Positions 10,201-20,397 of a stretch of 64,000 nucleotides of DNA are shown here, piece by piece. A program made the translations under genes and the position numbers. The notes beneath the pieces are model-generated. The model did no database searches and was not told the DNA's origin. It saw nothing but the letters and a program-made list of their open reading frames with translations. This DNA is from Marinimicrobium alkaliphilum (GTDB taxonomy: Bacteria; Pseudomonadota; Gammaproteobacteria; Pseudomonadales; Cellvibrionaceae): contig NZ_QGMQ01000005.1 of assembly GCF_003259155.1 (NCBI RefSeq), positions 295,930 through 359,929 on the forward strand, in the 5' to 3' direction. Position 1 is the stretch's first letter. Each line of letters starts with the position of its first letter.

Positions 10201-10307
10201 CGATCATCTTCGGCATGACGGTATCGACGGCCTTGACGCTGTTAGTGGTTCCGGCGGCCTACAGTCTGTTGGAGGGAGTGAAAGAAAAAAGGCGGGGGCC
10301 TGCTTAG
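7251..10307 (+). CDS. RND multidrug/metal efflux permease (AcrB/HAE1-like)
   Basis: 1018 residues, full length for an inner-membrane RND pump. It starts one base after the adaptor stop, so the two form an operon. Visible features are TM1 (HVMALMMSLVLVLFGIIGY), the first porter domain, and the TM4 proton-relay segment LLLIGLVVDDAIVVLENIW with the paired Asp typical of drug-exporting RND proteins. It also has a second porter domain with GEFAPEEDEGQ and the terminal TM block ending in NALAVTIIFGMTVSTALTLL. The exported substrate is not predictable; the divergent sequence and absent regulator argue against a well-characterised Acr/Mex system. It needs a TolC-like channel from elsewhere. Confidence 0.93.
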   Translation: MTLPEFSIRRHVMALMMSLVLVLFGIIGYNDIGNDRVPNVDFPIISVNTALPGADPSTVESSVTQFIERAVNTVPGIDNINSTSSPSTSVVSITFELGRDIDTAFAEVQTRVSEEIANLPDDAEAPIVEKVEADARPIMWLVLQGDRTEQQLTELARNTVRPQLEQISGVGEARLGGGRNRRIRIELDVDAMNREAVTVPEVMAALEREHVLAPGGFLVGGRQEQMLNLDLEYSDVDELAELIVARSDERLVRLRDVSDVVDGLSDYRRLARFNGEASVGLGVVKIAGANTVEIIDEVQRRLEAEIKPLLPSGVDIRISSDESIFIRSMIDNLERTLLLAVLLAALVMWLFLKSLRSTFLIAASIPVSLLAVTAVMYFAGYTLNSMTMLAILLLIGLVVDDAIVVLENIWRHREGGEKDARKAAAKGANEVYTAVIASSLSLIAIFGSVFFMEGMIGRFFESFAVVVVFGVAVSTFVALTLIPMLCSRYLSIPESHGKVYHVLEGAFQRLDNGYRRTLAFALRGRAKTLLACGALLIASGLIVTQLGGEFAPEEDEGQIVVNMRAPLGSSIEYMDEKLAQVEAILAEQDEVENFFAAIGIGGGDAVNEAISFVRLKHWDERGTSQQAVMARLNDKFADIPGVRIFTASPGMVGGQRGEPLQFFVRGPSLDDLAGVADEFLSELQAREGMGNIDMDLRLEQPELRLNVDRERALLAGLSTEEIVQTVNILIGGSDIARYDDDFGGGERFRVRMKGREDQFTRPEDINRIWLRNPGGERIRLDSVARFDAGRAPAVISRYDLQYAAPFYVSPEKNLGDAVASVNEVADQFLPGGFNIALAGQAEELGRTVNAIVFVFVVAVLLVYMVLASQFNSFLQPLIIMLAMPLAMMGAVLGLWITGNTLNIFSMIGMVLLIGVVTKNSILLIDLTNQYRRHRDMSINEALQSACPVRLRPVLMTSLTLILAMIPAAFDSGPGGQGNNALAVTIIFGMTVSTALTLLVVPAAYSLLEGVKEKRRGPA

Positions 10308-10316
10308 CGCCCCCGC
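10285..10316 (-). terminator. Intrinsic terminator of the GH5 cellulase gene
   Basis: A perfect 8-bp stem (GCGGGGGC at 10292-10299 with GCCCCCGC at 10309-10316) and, read on the minus strand, a following run of T (A tract at 10285-10290). It overlaps the last codons of the convergent RND pump gene. The T tract is only on the minus-strand side, so it is assigned to the cellulase gene. Confidence 0.8.
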
Positions 10317-10339
10317 AATCTACCTACCGAGGATAATTG

Positions 10340-12229
<1,890 letters not shown>

Positions 12230-12774
12230 GGTGTTTTCTCCTTATTGGATATTTGTATGCGTACTGCCTAAAACGCACTCGCACCATAACAACCACAAGA
12301 AAATAAAAAGTGATCGCCTTCAAGTTGTGCGCGCAAGGAGCAACTATTTTTCAGGTTTGTGATTAGCTGCAAATCGAAAGGATTTAACATTGAAAGAGAC
12401 GATCCAGGGTTTTGCAAAGAGATTGCTGTGCCAACCGAAAAGTATTCAACGACAGGTTTAAAATAACTTCCGCGCCATTCTGTCGTCGATACCAACACCG
12501 AAGGAAAATCACTTCGTTAAAATCATTTTTGTGGAAGAGTTGGCTGCCATGGGACGAAATGCTTGCGGCGAAATCCACTAACACACGTCATCTGTTTATC
12601 ACACCGATAATGCCAACCCGCTTCGGGTTTTGATTCACACCGCAAAAAGCATTCGGGTCTTCGTGAACCAGTTAACGGGAGTGTCGTGGGCTAACACGGA
12701 TAATCGGCGCGTCGCTCATGGCAGTGCGGGCGAGGTTTTGAATTCACAGTAAAATAATTGCAGGAGATCCCATT
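12230..12774. other. Divergent intergenic region between GH5 and GH9 cellulases
   Basis: 545 bp, clearly more AT-rich than the flanking genes. No supported ORF: a 73-codon open frame at 12412-12633 has no recognisable features. A short hairpin (AACCCG/CGGGTT, 12615-12629) has only three following T. The region must hold both cellulase promoters and probably operator sites, but no convincing -35/-10 pair was found. Confidence 0.6.
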
Positions 12775-15645
12775 GTGATACATCACACCTTCAAAGCCGC
12801 CGCAGCGTTTGTGCTGAGTGCCGGGCTGATACACGCAGGGCCGGCCGATGCGCATTCCTACGGCGAGGCGTTACAGAAATCCATCTTGTTTTACGAAGCC
12901 CAGCAGGCGGGCCCACTCCCCGAGTGGAATCGCATCGCCTGGCGCGGCGACTCGGTTCCGGACGACGGCGCCGATGTCGGTGTCGATCTGCGCGGTGGCT
13001 GGTTCGACGCTGGCGATCATGTCAAATTCGGCTTTCCTATGGCAGCGACAACAACGCTATTGGCCTGGGGCGGCGTTGACTATCGCGAAGCCTATGAGGC
13101 CTCGGGCCAGTTGCCGCACTTGCTGAACAACCTCCGTTTCGTCAACGATTACTTTATCAATGCCCACGTCTCGCCCAACGAGTTTTACGGCCAGGTGGGG
13201 CTCGGGCACGAAGACCACGGCTTCTGGGGTCCGGCGGAAGTCGTTCACTTGAAGATCCCCAATTCCCGCGCGTCGATGAAAATTGATCTCGACTGTCCGG
13301 GTCCGGATCTCGCAGCGGAAACCGCCGCGGCTATGGCAGCGTCGTCCATGGTGTTCGAGCCGACGGACGCCACCTACGCACAGACCCTGATGAGTCACGC
13401 GGTCGATCTCTACGATTTTGCCGAGGCCACCACCGGTGAAGACGGCACCGACAACGCTTACTCCAACTGCATCACCGATGCACAATCCTTCTACAATTCG
13501 ACCCACGGCGTGTACTGGGATGAGATGGCCTGGGGCGCAGTCTGGCTCTGGCGCGCTACCGGTGACGATCATTACCTGGATCGCGCACTCTATTACTACG
13601 ACCTTATGGGTTTTGAAACCCAGAGTGACACGCCCGTGTACACCTGGTCACTGAGCTGGAACGACAAGGCTTACGGCGTCTACGTACTGCTCGCCGGCCT
13701 GCTTGGGGACGAGCGCTTTCACACAGATGCCCAGCGCTACCTGGATCACTGGAGCGTGGGCGATGGCCAGCGTACCGCCGCCGGTCTCGCCGTGGTCGAC
13801 GGCTCAGGCTGGGGCGTCAACCGTTACGCCGCCAATCTGGCGTTCCTGGCCCTGCATTATGCCGACACTCTGGGGGAGGACCACTCGCTCTATAACCGCT
13901 ATCACGCGTTTGGCAAACGCCAGATTGATTACATCCTCGGGGACAATCCGCTCAATCTCAGTTACCTGATTGGCTACGGCGACGACTACCCGATCAATGT
14001 TCATCATCGCGGCTCACACGGTTCCTGGGCGGATAGCCTGAGCGTGCCGGCGCAGCAGCGTCACGAACTGATCGGTGCCGTGGTGGCGGGCCCCGACGCG
14101 GACACCAACTACACGGAAGACCGCGGCGACTACATCATGAACGAAGTGGCCATCGACTATAACGCCGGCTTTACCGGTGCGGCTGCCGCACTGTACAGCC
14201 TGTACGGGGGTGATGCGCTGCCCGAGAGCGAATTCCCGCCGGCGGTGGATCCGCAGGACGATGAGTGGTTGATCGGCGCTTCGGTCAACAGTAGCGGCTC
14301 GCGTCACATGGAAATCCGCGCCGTTCTGCAAAACCGCACCACGACCCCGGCACAGGGTCGGGACGATCTCTACTTCCGCTACTTTTATGACCTGTCCGAA
14401 CTCTACGATGCGGGCTACACCGTCAACGACGTGAACCTGACCACGGCCTTTTCTCAGGCCTCCTCGGTGACCGGGCTGCACGCCTGGGGTGATGGCTCAT
14501 CGCACATTTACTATGCCGAAGTGAGCTTTGCGGGCGACTGGGTCTACCCCGGCGGTCAATCCGATCATCGTCGTGAAGTCCAGTTCCGCGCCGCGCTGCC
14601 GGATTCACTGCCCGCCGATGCGTGGGACCACAGCAATGATCCCTCCTGGGATCCCGCCTTCCAGAACCCCAGCCAGCAGTACGGCGCGCCCGCGACCGGC
14701 ATGGCGCTCTACAGCAGTGAAGGCCTCTTGTGGGGGCAGGAGCCCGGCCAGGGCTGTGGCCCCGAGACCGGCATCAATTGTCCGCCCCAGGCTCAGGACC
14801 TGACGCTGAGCACTGACTACCAAACGCCTGTCGCTGTCGAGTTACAGGGCACTGACAGCGACGGCGTCGTAGTTGATTATGAGATTGTCAGCCAACCCGC
14901 CAATGGCAGCCTGAGTGGTGCGGGGGCCGAGCGCACTTACAGCCCCGAGAGCGGTTTTAGCGGTACCGACAAGTTCACTTACCGGGCCATTGATGACGAC
15001 GGCGCAGCGTCCGAGCCGGCCACTGTGACCATTCAGGTGGGCCAGGCGGCGGTACCCAGTCTGAGCATCAGCGGCCCGGGTGTGGGCACCGTTTTTGCGC
15101 CGGAAGAGGGTTTTGAGCTGCACCTGAGCGTGAGCCATATTGACGCCCTGCGCGTGGATATTGATGGCACCGAGGTTGGCGAGTTTGAGGCCAGCCAGAC
15201 CGTTCCGCTCACAGCGCCAGAGCAGGAAGGCGACTTTGTGGTGACCATGGAGGCGCTCGGTACCGAGGGCCAGACCCTGGGTATCAGCGACAGCCGTCAG
15301 TTCACGGTCGAGCTGGACTCTGATCCCGGTCCTGGACCCGGTGAGGGGCAGTGCACCTTCGCGATCCAGTCCGAATGGGGCGAGGGCTATGTGGGCGCCA
15401 TCGTGATCAACAATGAGGGCAGCCAGGCGATAGACGGCTGGCAGGTCGAGTGGGCCTTCACCGACGGCTCGACCCTGTTGCATGTCTGGAACGCCGAGCT
15501 GAGCGGCTCCAATCCCTATACCGCCAGCCATCTGACCTGGAACCGGCGTATCGAACCGGGGCAGTCGGTGGAGTTTGGCTTCCAGGTGAGCAAGGGCAGT
15601 AGCGAGGCCCAGATCCCGGACGTTACCGGCGCGGTCTGCGAGTGA
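12775..15645 (+). CDS. Secreted multidomain GH9 cellulase (GH9-CBM3c-Ig-CBM2)
   Basis: 956 residues from a GTG start preceded by AGGAG. Order: signal peptide (about 1-26); GH9 (alpha/alpha)6 barrel (about 28-475) with the catalytic base region GGWFDAGDHVKFG, the His motif NVHHRGSHGSW and the acid Glu region YIMNEVAIDYNAGFTGA; a CBM3c-like module (about 490-655, DDLYFRYFYDLSEL); an Ig/cadherin-like repeat of the Big_9 type (SGTDKFTYRAIDDDG); a second beta domain; a Pro-Gly linker; and a C-terminal CBM2 (about 855-956, DGWQVEW, HVWNAELSG, SHLTWN). GH9 with CBM3c is the layout of processive endoglucanases. It acts outside the cell on cellulose. Confidence 0.93.
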   Translation: MIHHTFKAAAAFVLSAGLIHAGPADAHSYGEALQKSILFYEAQQAGPLPEWNRIAWRGDSVPDDGADVGVDLRGGWFDAGDHVKFGFPMAATTTLLAWGGVDYREAYEASGQLPHLLNNLRFVNDYFINAHVSPNEFYGQVGLGHEDHGFWGPAEVVHLKIPNSRASMKIDLDCPGPDLAAETAAAMAASSMVFEPTDATYAQTLMSHAVDLYDFAEATTGEDGTDNAYSNCITDAQSFYNSTHGVYWDEMAWGAVWLWRATGDDHYLDRALYYYDLMGFETQSDTPVYTWSLSWNDKAYGVYVLLAGLLGDERFHTDAQRYLDHWSVGDGQRTAAGLAVVDGSGWGVNRYAANLAFLALHYADTLGEDHSLYNRYHAFGKRQIDYILGDNPLNLSYLIGYGDDYPINVHHRGSHGSWADSLSVPAQQRHELIGAVVAGPDADTNYTEDRGDYIMNEVAIDYNAGFTGAAAALYSLYGGDALPESEFPPAVDPQDDEWLIGASVNSSGSRHMEIRAVLQNRTTTPAQGRDDLYFRYFYDLSELYDAGYTVNDVNLTTAFSQASSVTGLHAWGDGSSHIYYAEVSFAGDWVYPGGQSDHRREVQFRAALPDSLPADAWDHSNDPSWDPAFQNPSQQYGAPATGMALYSSEGLLWGQEPGQGCGPETGINCPPQAQDLTLSTDYQTPVAVELQGTDSDGVVVDYEIVSQPANGSLSGAGAERTYSPESGFSGTDKFTYRAIDDDGAASEPATVTIQVGQAAVPSLSISGPGVGTVFAPEEGFELHLSVSHIDALRVDIDGTEVGEFEASQTVPLTAPEQEGDFVVTMEALGTEGQTLGISDSRQFTVELDSDPGPGPGEGQCTFAIQSEWGEGYVGAIVINNEGSQAIDGWQVEWAFTDGSTLLHVWNAELSGSNPYTASHLTWNRRIEPGQSVEFGFQVSKGSSEAQIPDVTGAVCE

Positions 15646-15657
15646 GTCTTGATCGCT

Positions 15658-15691
15658 AAAAAAACGGCCACCCGAGGGTGGCCGTTTTTTT
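15658..15691 (+). terminator. Intrinsic terminator after the GH9 gene (bidirectional)
   Basis: A stem CGGCCACC/GGTGGCCG with a 4-base loop is flanked by an A run on the left (15658-15664) and a T run on the right (15685-15691), so it can stop the GH9 transcript and also the convergent yceJ-yceI transcript. Confidence 0.92.
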
Positions 15692-15713
15692 GTCTGAAGG
15701 AACAGCGTCCGCG

Positions 15714-16289
15714 TTACTGACGAATCCCTTCTACATGCAGCTCCAGGTATACAGTGCGCGACTGCGGGCCCAGGTCGTAGTCCATGCCGAAGTCGGCCAT
15801 GACAAACTCGGTGGTGCCTTTAAAACCGACACGCTGGCCGCCCCAGGGGTCTTCGCCTTCACCGACTTTTTCTGCGTCGATGGTGATTGAGCGGGTGGTG
15901 CCGTGCAGGGTCAGATCGCCCACAATGGTCAGCTCGTCGCCTTCACCGGCGTGGACCGCGGTGCTCACGAAAGTGGCGGTCGGGTAGCGCTCAACGTGCA
16001 GGAAGTCGTCGCTACGCAGGTGGCGATCGCGCTCGGAGTGGTTGCTGTCGACGCTGTTGGTGCGGATGTTGACGGTGATCTGGCTTTCTTCAGGCTTGTC
16101 GGCATCCCAGGTGAAGTCGCCGTCAAAGTCGTTGAAGCGGCCGGTCAGCCAGCTGAAGCCCAAGTGGTTGACCTTGAAGTTGATAAAGGCGTGAGCGCCA
16201 TCGGTATCAATTTTGTAGTCGGCCGCGGTGGCCGGCAGTGCGACCAGGCCGATGGTTGCCAGTAACAGCGTTGCGAGTTGACGTTTCAT
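15714..16289 (-). CDS. yceI: YceI family periplasmic lipid-binding-like protein
   Basis: 191 residues. A signal peptide (MKRQLATLLLATIGLVALPA, cleaved near TAADYK) and a YceI beta-barrel follow: YKIDTDGAHAFINFKVNHLG, LTGRFNDFDGDFTWD, NSVDSNHSERDRHLRS-DDFL, and a GDLTLHGTTRSITI strand pair. Family members bind polyisoprenoid chains in the periplasm; the cargo here is unknown. The frame is open further upstream, but ATG 16289 has GGAG at good spacing and gives the signal peptide. It lies 26 bp after the cytochrome b561-like gene, the same pairing as yceJ-yceI of enterobacteria. Confidence 0.93.
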   Translation of the reverse strand: MKRQLATLLLATIGLVALPATAADYKIDTDGAHAFINFKVNHLGFSWLTGRFNDFDGDFTWDADKPEESQITVNIRTNSVDSNHSERDRHLRSDDFLHVERYPTATFVSTAVHAGEGDELTIVGDLTLHGTTRSITIDAEKVGEGEDPWGGQRVGFKGTTEFVMADFGMDYDLGPQSRTVYLELHVEGIRQ

Positions 16290-16315
16290 GGTGGATCTCC
16301 AGTTTGTGTAAGTCG

Positions 16316-16879
16316 TCATGGTTGTTCGCGTCGTGCCGGCTTGATCATGCGCATGAGCGTGCGATCGCGCCAGACAAAATGGTGTATCAACGCGGCGATT
16401 CCGTGCAGGCTGGCCAGGACAATAATGCCCCAGGCACACCAAAAGTGGATCAGGCCCGCTCGGTCTACGCCGTCTGGCCCCAGACGGATCAATACCGGGA
16501 AGCGCATCAGATCGAATAGCCGTGCCGGCCTTCCGTCCGATGTCGTCATCAGATAACCGGTGATGATGACCGTAAATATCATTATGTAGAGCAGCAGTTG
16601 AACGGCTCCCGAACCCCAGATAACCGCGCGGCTATGCTCTGGAAGCGGTGCCGGCTTGCGCCAGTTGATCAGGCGCCAGAGCACTCGCGCCACCATCAGC
16701 AGCATCAGCGTGAGTCCAAGGCTGATGTGCAGCGGCGGACCTTTCTGATACCAGGCGTCGTAATAGCTCAGACCGACCATATACAGACCGAGTCCGAACA
16801 GACCCACCACCAAAATGGCGGTGATCCAGTGGAACAGAATGCTGACAAGGCCGTAGCCGGAGCGCTTATCGGTTAACAT
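16316..16879 (-). CDS. yceJ: Cytochrome b561-family membrane protein (YceJ-like)
   Basis: 187 residues with four transmembrane helices. Likely haem-ligand His residues are in LFHWITAI, PPLHISLGLTLM, GLIHFWCAWGII and ALIHHFVW. The family forms dihaem cytochromes that move electrons between quinol and periplasmic acceptors; superoxide oxidase is one characterised member. It is the first gene of a two-gene unit with yceI. The ATG at 16879 is the only good start, no Shine-Dalgarno precedes it, and a strong sigma-70 promoter lies so close that the mRNA may be nearly leaderless. Confidence 0.88.
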   Translation of the reverse strand: MLTDKRSGYGLVSILFHWITAILVVGLFGLGLYMVGLSYYDAWYQKGPPLHISLGLTLMLLMVARVLWRLINWRKPAPLPEHSRAVIWGSGAVQLLLYIMIFTVIITGYLMTTSDGRPARLFDLMRFPVLIRLGPDGVDRAGLIHFWCAWGIIVLASLHGIAALIHHFVWRDRTLMRMIKPARREQP

Positions 16880-16887
16880 AACTTTAC

Positions 16888-16917
16888 GTTATATCCAGGT
16901 TTTCTGTGGGTCGTCAA
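16888..16917 (-). promoter_or_regulatory. Sigma-70 promoter of yceJ-yceI
   Basis: On the minus strand TTGACG (16917-16912), an 18-bp spacer and TATAAC (16893-16888). The -10 box ends only 8 bp before the yceJ ATG, so the predicted transcript start falls within a few bases of the start codon. Confidence 0.7.
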
Positions 16918-17083
16918 ATGCTTCAAATCCAGATAAACCAAGGACTTGTCATGCAAACGTACCAGAGTTTTTGCCGAGGCAGCGTTAAGAATAGTAAAGC
17001 GATAGGTGGTCAGGCAGGGGGTGGTAGGTCTGATCGGGTCCGCTGCCTCGGCGGGGCAGCATTGATGGAGAATCGTGCCGTTT

Positions 17084-17116
17084 TGTCGGATTACGCCTTC
17101 GGCTAATCCGACCTAC
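17084..17116 (-). repeat. REP-like palindrome, copy A
   Basis: Inverted-orientation copy. It runs GTCGGATTA, bulged C, apical stem GCC/GGC with TTC loop, TAATCCGAC, then CTAC (GTAG on the minus strand). Without a GAGGCACC tag on its outer side. Confidence 0.85.
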
Positions 17117-17162
17117 GGGATGCAGTGGAGGCTTGTCGGATTTGGCTGGCGCCATTGTCTGA

Positions 17163-17210
17163 GTAGGTCGGATTAGCCCGAAGGGCGTAATCCGACACTG
17201 AGGCACCCAA
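17163..17210 (+). repeat. REP-like palindrome, copy B with tag
   Basis: Direct-orientation copy with head GTAG, hairpin arms GTCGGATTA/TAATCCGAC, apical stem GCCC/GGGC, then the tag TGAGGCACCCAA. It ends 14 bp before the stop codon of the convergent thioesterase gene and faces copy A. Confidence 0.88.
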
Positions 17211-17223
17211 GCGGCGTTACTGA

Positions 17224-17622
17224 CTACTTGGGCACCGGGCGGGTGCGACCGTTATCGTCGATGGCGACGTAGACAAACTCGCCCTCGGTGACCTTGCCGG
17301 CGTCGCCGTTGTGCCAATCCTTGATCCATACCTCGATCATGACCTTGATCGAGGTGCGGCCAATCTCAATACATTCAGCGTAGCAACTGATGGTGGCGCC
17401 CACCGGTACCGGGCGTAAAAATCCCATACTGCTGACCGCCACCGTGGTCACCCGCCCTTTGGCAATCTCCTGGGCGAGGATGGCGCCGCCCAGATCCATC
17501 TGGGACATCAGCCAACCGCCAAAGACATCCCCGTAGGGGTTGGTGTCTTTGGGCATCGACAGGGTCTGCAGGGTCAGCGTGCCATTGGGGGTGGGCTGAT
17601 CGTCCAATCCATGCATGGCCAT
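17224..17622 (-). CDS. yciA: Acyl-CoA thioesterase, YciA-like hotdog protein
   Basis: 132 residues, single hotdog domain. Typical YciA motifs are MPKDTNPYGDVFGGWLMSQM, with the catalytic Asp region, then VAVSSMGFLRPVPVGATISC, and the C-terminal VTEGEFVYVAIDDNGRTRPV. It hydrolyses acyl-CoA in the cytosol. The start ATG 17622 has AGGAG seven bases upstream; a second ATG follows two codons later. The next gene upstream on the same strand (M48 protease) ends 45 bp away from its start region, so it may be co-transcribed. Confidence 0.9.
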   Translation of the reverse strand: MAMHGLDDQPTPNGTLTLQTLSMPKDTNPYGDVFGGWLMSQMDLGGAILAQEIAKGRVTTVAVSSMGFLRPVPVGATISCYAECIEIGRTSIKVMIEVWIKDWHNGDAGKVTEGEFVYVAIDDNGRTRPVPK

Positions 17623-17667
17623 GGTGTGTTGCTCCTCGGGTACGACTTAAAGGAAGAAAGGGGCCCG

Positions 17668-18939
17668 CTATTGCAAGCCGCTCATACGTTGCTGGGCGCG
17701 CTCGCCCAGTTCGCCGCCGGCTTCGATCACCTCGCGGTAGTAGCTGACGGCTTCGTCCCGGGCGCCGCGCGCTTCGGCCAGTTCGCCCAAATGGTAACTG
17801 CCGAGTTGCGTGGGCAGCAGGCGGCGACTGGCGAGCAGGTCTTCTTCCGCCTGGCTTCGGTTGTCCGCGGCTTTGTGCAAAATACCCCGGTAAATATACG
17901 GGCGGAAAAATTCGGGATTGGCGCTAAGAGAGCGGTCAAAAGCGCTGATCGCCTCCGAACGTTCTTCTTTCTGCATGTGCAGTTGGCCTTTCAGTTCCCA
18001 GAAAAGATTTTCCCGGGGCTGATGGTCGATGGCGCGCTGCACCAGATTCATGGCCTCATCGTAGCCGCCTTCGTTGGCGGCCTTCAGGGCCTGATCATAG
18101 TTTTCGTAAGCGGGGGCGTCCTGGCGCAGCTGCGCGGTGGCTCGCTGGTAGGCTTCGCGATTGCGCTTGCCGCCGGGGTTTTGCTCGGCCAGCTCGCGAT
18201 TGGCGCGCACCCGCTCCTGGGACGGCGGGTGACTCGCGAACAGTCCGTCGAGCCAGTTACTTTGGCGGCCTTCGGACAAGCGCACAAAGGTTTCCTGGAG
18301 CTCAACCGCCCCTTGAGGGTCGTAGCCGAGATCGAGCATATACTGCACGCCGTAGTAGTCGGCCTCCAGCTCGTGGCTGCGGCTGTAACGGGCCTGCCAG
18401 GCCATGGCTCCCACGCCCAGGGCGCCCACCGCCAGTGCGGCGTAATCGGATTCCCGGGTGGCCGCAGCGACCCCCGCCAGGGTCAGGGCGCCGGTCAGCA
18501 GCAGGTTGCGGCTGGCTTGGGTGGCGCTGTGGCGCGCGGCGGCATGCACCACTTCGTGCCCGAGCACCGAGGCCAGTTGGGCCTCATCTTCCAGGTGCAT
18601 CAGCAGCCCCCGGTTAATCGCCATCTTGCCCCCGGGCATGGCCCAGGCATTGGGCACGCTGCTGTTCAGTACCACAATGTCGTAGGGTAGCCCCGGCCGA
18701 CCGCTGACTTCGGCCAAGCTCAGGGTGATATCCCGGATATACACCTCCAGATCCGGGTCGACCACATAGCGCCCGCCCTGGGATTGCTGGCTGGGAACAT
18801 AGTGTTGGCGGCCGATGGCGATTTCCTCTTCGGCGGACATCACTGAAAATTGGCGCTCCCCGGTGACCGGGTTGACCGCACAGCCGGCAGCGCCGACCGT
18901 GATCAATGCGCCGGCTACGAGTGTTTGAAATGTGTTCAC
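17668..18939 (-). CDS. M48 family zinc metalloprotease lipoprotein with TPR domain (BepA/LoiP-like)
   Basis: 423 residues. Lipoprotein signal TLVAGALITVGAAGC gives lipid Cys at about residue 20. The M48 catalytic domain has HEVVH at about 128-132 and the third ligand Glu in SRSHELEADYYG at about 192. The C-terminal half is built of TPR-like helices (DEAMNLVQRAIDHQPRENLF, SEAISAFDRSLSANPEFF, EEDLLASRRLLP). Proteins of this build (BepA, YcaL, LoiP) act in the periplasm in outer-membrane protein quality control. Which of these it equals cannot be decided here. Divergent from the DUF4265-like gene. Confidence 0.92.
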   Translation of the reverse strand: MNTFQTLVAGALITVGAAGCAVNPVTGERQFSVMSAEEEIAIGRQHYVPSQQSQGGRYVVDPDLEVYIRDITLSLAEVSGRPGLPYDIVVLNSSVPNAWAMPGGKMAINRGLLMHLEDEAQLASVLGHEVVHAAARHSATQASRNLLLTGALTLAGVAAATRESDYAALAVGALGVGAMAWQARYSRSHELEADYYGVQYMLDLGYDPQGAVELQETFVRLSEGRQSNWLDGLFASHPPSQERVRANRELAEQNPGGKRNREAYQRATAQLRQDAPAYENYDQALKAANEGGYDEAMNLVQRAIDHQPRENLFWELKGQLHMQKEERSEAISAFDRSLSANPEFFRPYIYRGILHKAADNRSQAEEDLLASRRLLPTQLGSYHLGELAEARGARDEAVSYYREVIEAGGELGERAQQRMSGLQ

Positions 18940-19017
18940 GTTGCCCTCCTGGAGCTCAAGACCTTTATACTGTTGCCATTATAGAACAGACCACCCCTAA
19001 AACAGCGAGACTTGTGC

Positions 19018-19500
19018 ATGAAAGCCCTGCAACATATCGAACTATTTGCCGGCATCGGTCCGGACGGAAAACCCTTTGTCGAGCGCCTGCGGGTGCGGGA
19101 GTTGGACAACGGCGATCTGCAACTGGTGCAATCCCCCGCGTTTATCAAGGGCGTGGCCAGTGGCGATATGATTCGCCTGGGCCCGGACAAGACCCAGTTT
19201 GAGCTGGTTCAGCGTAGCGGTAATCTGAGTATACGCGTGTTCAGCCGCGGCGATACCGCCGCCCTCGCGAACCAGCTGACCGGCGAGCTGGAAAAGCTCG
19301 GGGGTGAGCTGGATACCGAAACTCCGCGTATGCTGGTGTATAGCATCCACGTCAGTTGCGGCTTTCAGGCCATCGAAGCCATTCTCAACCGCATTGTCGG
19401 GCCGGATGAAGACAGCGCCTGGCTCTACGGCAACGTCTACGACCCCACCGACGGCACTACGCCTCTGAACTGGTGGCAGGATGTCCTGCAGCCGGAATAA
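19018..19500 (+). CDS. DUF4265-like protein
   Basis: 160 residues, no signal peptide or membrane segment. The N-terminal half has beta-rich motifs (LFAGIGPDGKPFVERLRVRE, SPAFIKGVASGDMIRL, GNLSIRVFSR) that resemble DUF4265 proteins. The C-terminal half ends in GNVYDPTDGTTPLNWWQD. ATG 19018 is preferred over an upstream TTG at 19012. It is followed 27 bp later by yaaA in the same direction, and the two may share a transcript. Biochemical role unknown. Confidence 0.7.
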   Translation: MKALQHIELFAGIGPDGKPFVERLRVRELDNGDLQLVQSPAFIKGVASGDMIRLGPDKTQFELVQRSGNLSIRVFSRGDTAALANQLTGELEKLGGELDTETPRMLVYSIHVSCGFQAIEAILNRIVGPDEDSAWLYGNVYDPTDGTTPLNWWQDVLQPE

Positions 19501-19527
19501 CGTCGAACGATATTTGGATTCAACGCT

Positions 19528-20307
19528 ATGTTGCTACTGATTTCCCCCGCTAAGACTCTCGACTTCGAGACCCCGCCGGTGACCGACACATACAGTCAGG
19601 CGGATTTTTTACGTGAGTCCGAACAGTTGATTACGCAGTTGCGCCACCTGGCGCCCCAGGATATTTCCGACCTGATGGGCATCAGCGACAAGCTCGGTCA
19701 GCTCAATTACGATCGCTTTGCCCAGTGGCACGCCCCCTTTACGCCGGACAACGCCAAGCAGGCGGTGCTGGCGTTCAAGGGCGATGTCTATACCGGCCTT
19801 GATGCGGAAAACCTGTCCCCGAAAGCCCTGGCCTACGCGCAGGATCACCTGCGTATTCTGTCCGGCCTGTACGGTTTGTTGCGCCCGCTCGACCTGATTC
19901 AGCCCTACCGCCTGGAGATGGGCACCAAATTCGCCAACGACCGCGGCAAGGACCTGTACACCTTCTGGGGCGAGCAGATTACCGCCGCCATCAACGCGCA
20001 GCTGGCGGCGCTGGGCAGCCGGGAGTTGGTCAATCTGGCCTCCAATGAATACTTCAAAGCGGTCAAGCCCAAGCAGGTTGAGGCCGATATCATTACCCCG
20101 GTGTTCAAGGACCGGAAAAACGGCCAGTACAAGATCATCAGTTTCTACGCCAAAAAAGCCCGGGGCATGATGTCGGCCTGGGCGGCGAGGAAACAGGTCA
20201 AGAAGGCCCAAACCCTGAAAAACTTTGCCGATGGTGGCTATGCTTATAACGAAGACTTATCGAAAGGGAATACATGGGTGTATACCCGTGATAACGCGGA
20301 CGAATAA
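19528..20307 (+). CDS. yaaA: Peroxide stress protein YaaA (DUF328)
   Basis: 259 residues, usual length. It begins [17 protein letters not shown], a hallmark of YaaA, and continues with [59 protein letters not shown] and the C-terminal [18 protein letters not shown]. In Escherichia coli YaaA lowers free iron and protects DNA from peroxide; the protein is cytosolic and DNA-binding. No OxyR site was recognised upstream. Confidence 0.96.
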   Translation: MLLLISPAKTLDFETPPVTDTYSQADFLRESEQLITQLRHLAPQDISDLMGISDKLGQLNYDRFAQWHAPFTPDNAKQAVLAFKGDVYTGLDAENLSPKALAYAQDHLRILSGLYGLLRPLDLIQPYRLEMGTKFANDRGKDLYTFWGEQITAAINAQLAALGSRELVNLASNEYFKAVKPKQVEADIITPVFKDRKNGQYKIISFYAKKARGMMSAWAARKQVKKAQTLKNFADGGYAYNEDLSKGNTWVYTRDNADE

Positions 20308-20397
20308 GCCCCGATCGAGCATTAATTTATGCAAATTTTGCTGCCAACCTTCGGTGGTATCAGCTACCCTGTTTAATTAAAGAATAGAGAGCGCACT

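Larger units (their letters stand above)
16918..17223. other. Intergenic region upstream of yceJ
   Basis: No supported gene. It contains two oppositely oriented REP-like palindromes (listed separately) and a degenerate half copy near 17132-17145 (TTGTCGGATTTGG). The rest shows nothing recognisable. Confidence 0.6.

Noticed and set aside
12615..12632. Hairpin AACCCG/CGGGTT followed by TTT, possible sRNA terminator
   Set aside because: Stem of six pairs and only three T; no upstream promoter seen.
12412..12633. 73-codon ORF between the cellulase genes
   Set aside because: No ribosome binding site, no domain pattern, lies in promoter DNA.
17041..17223. Possible tRNA or attachment site near the palindromes
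   Set aside because: The palindromes are explained as REP-like copies; no tRNA-like cloverleaf or CCA end.
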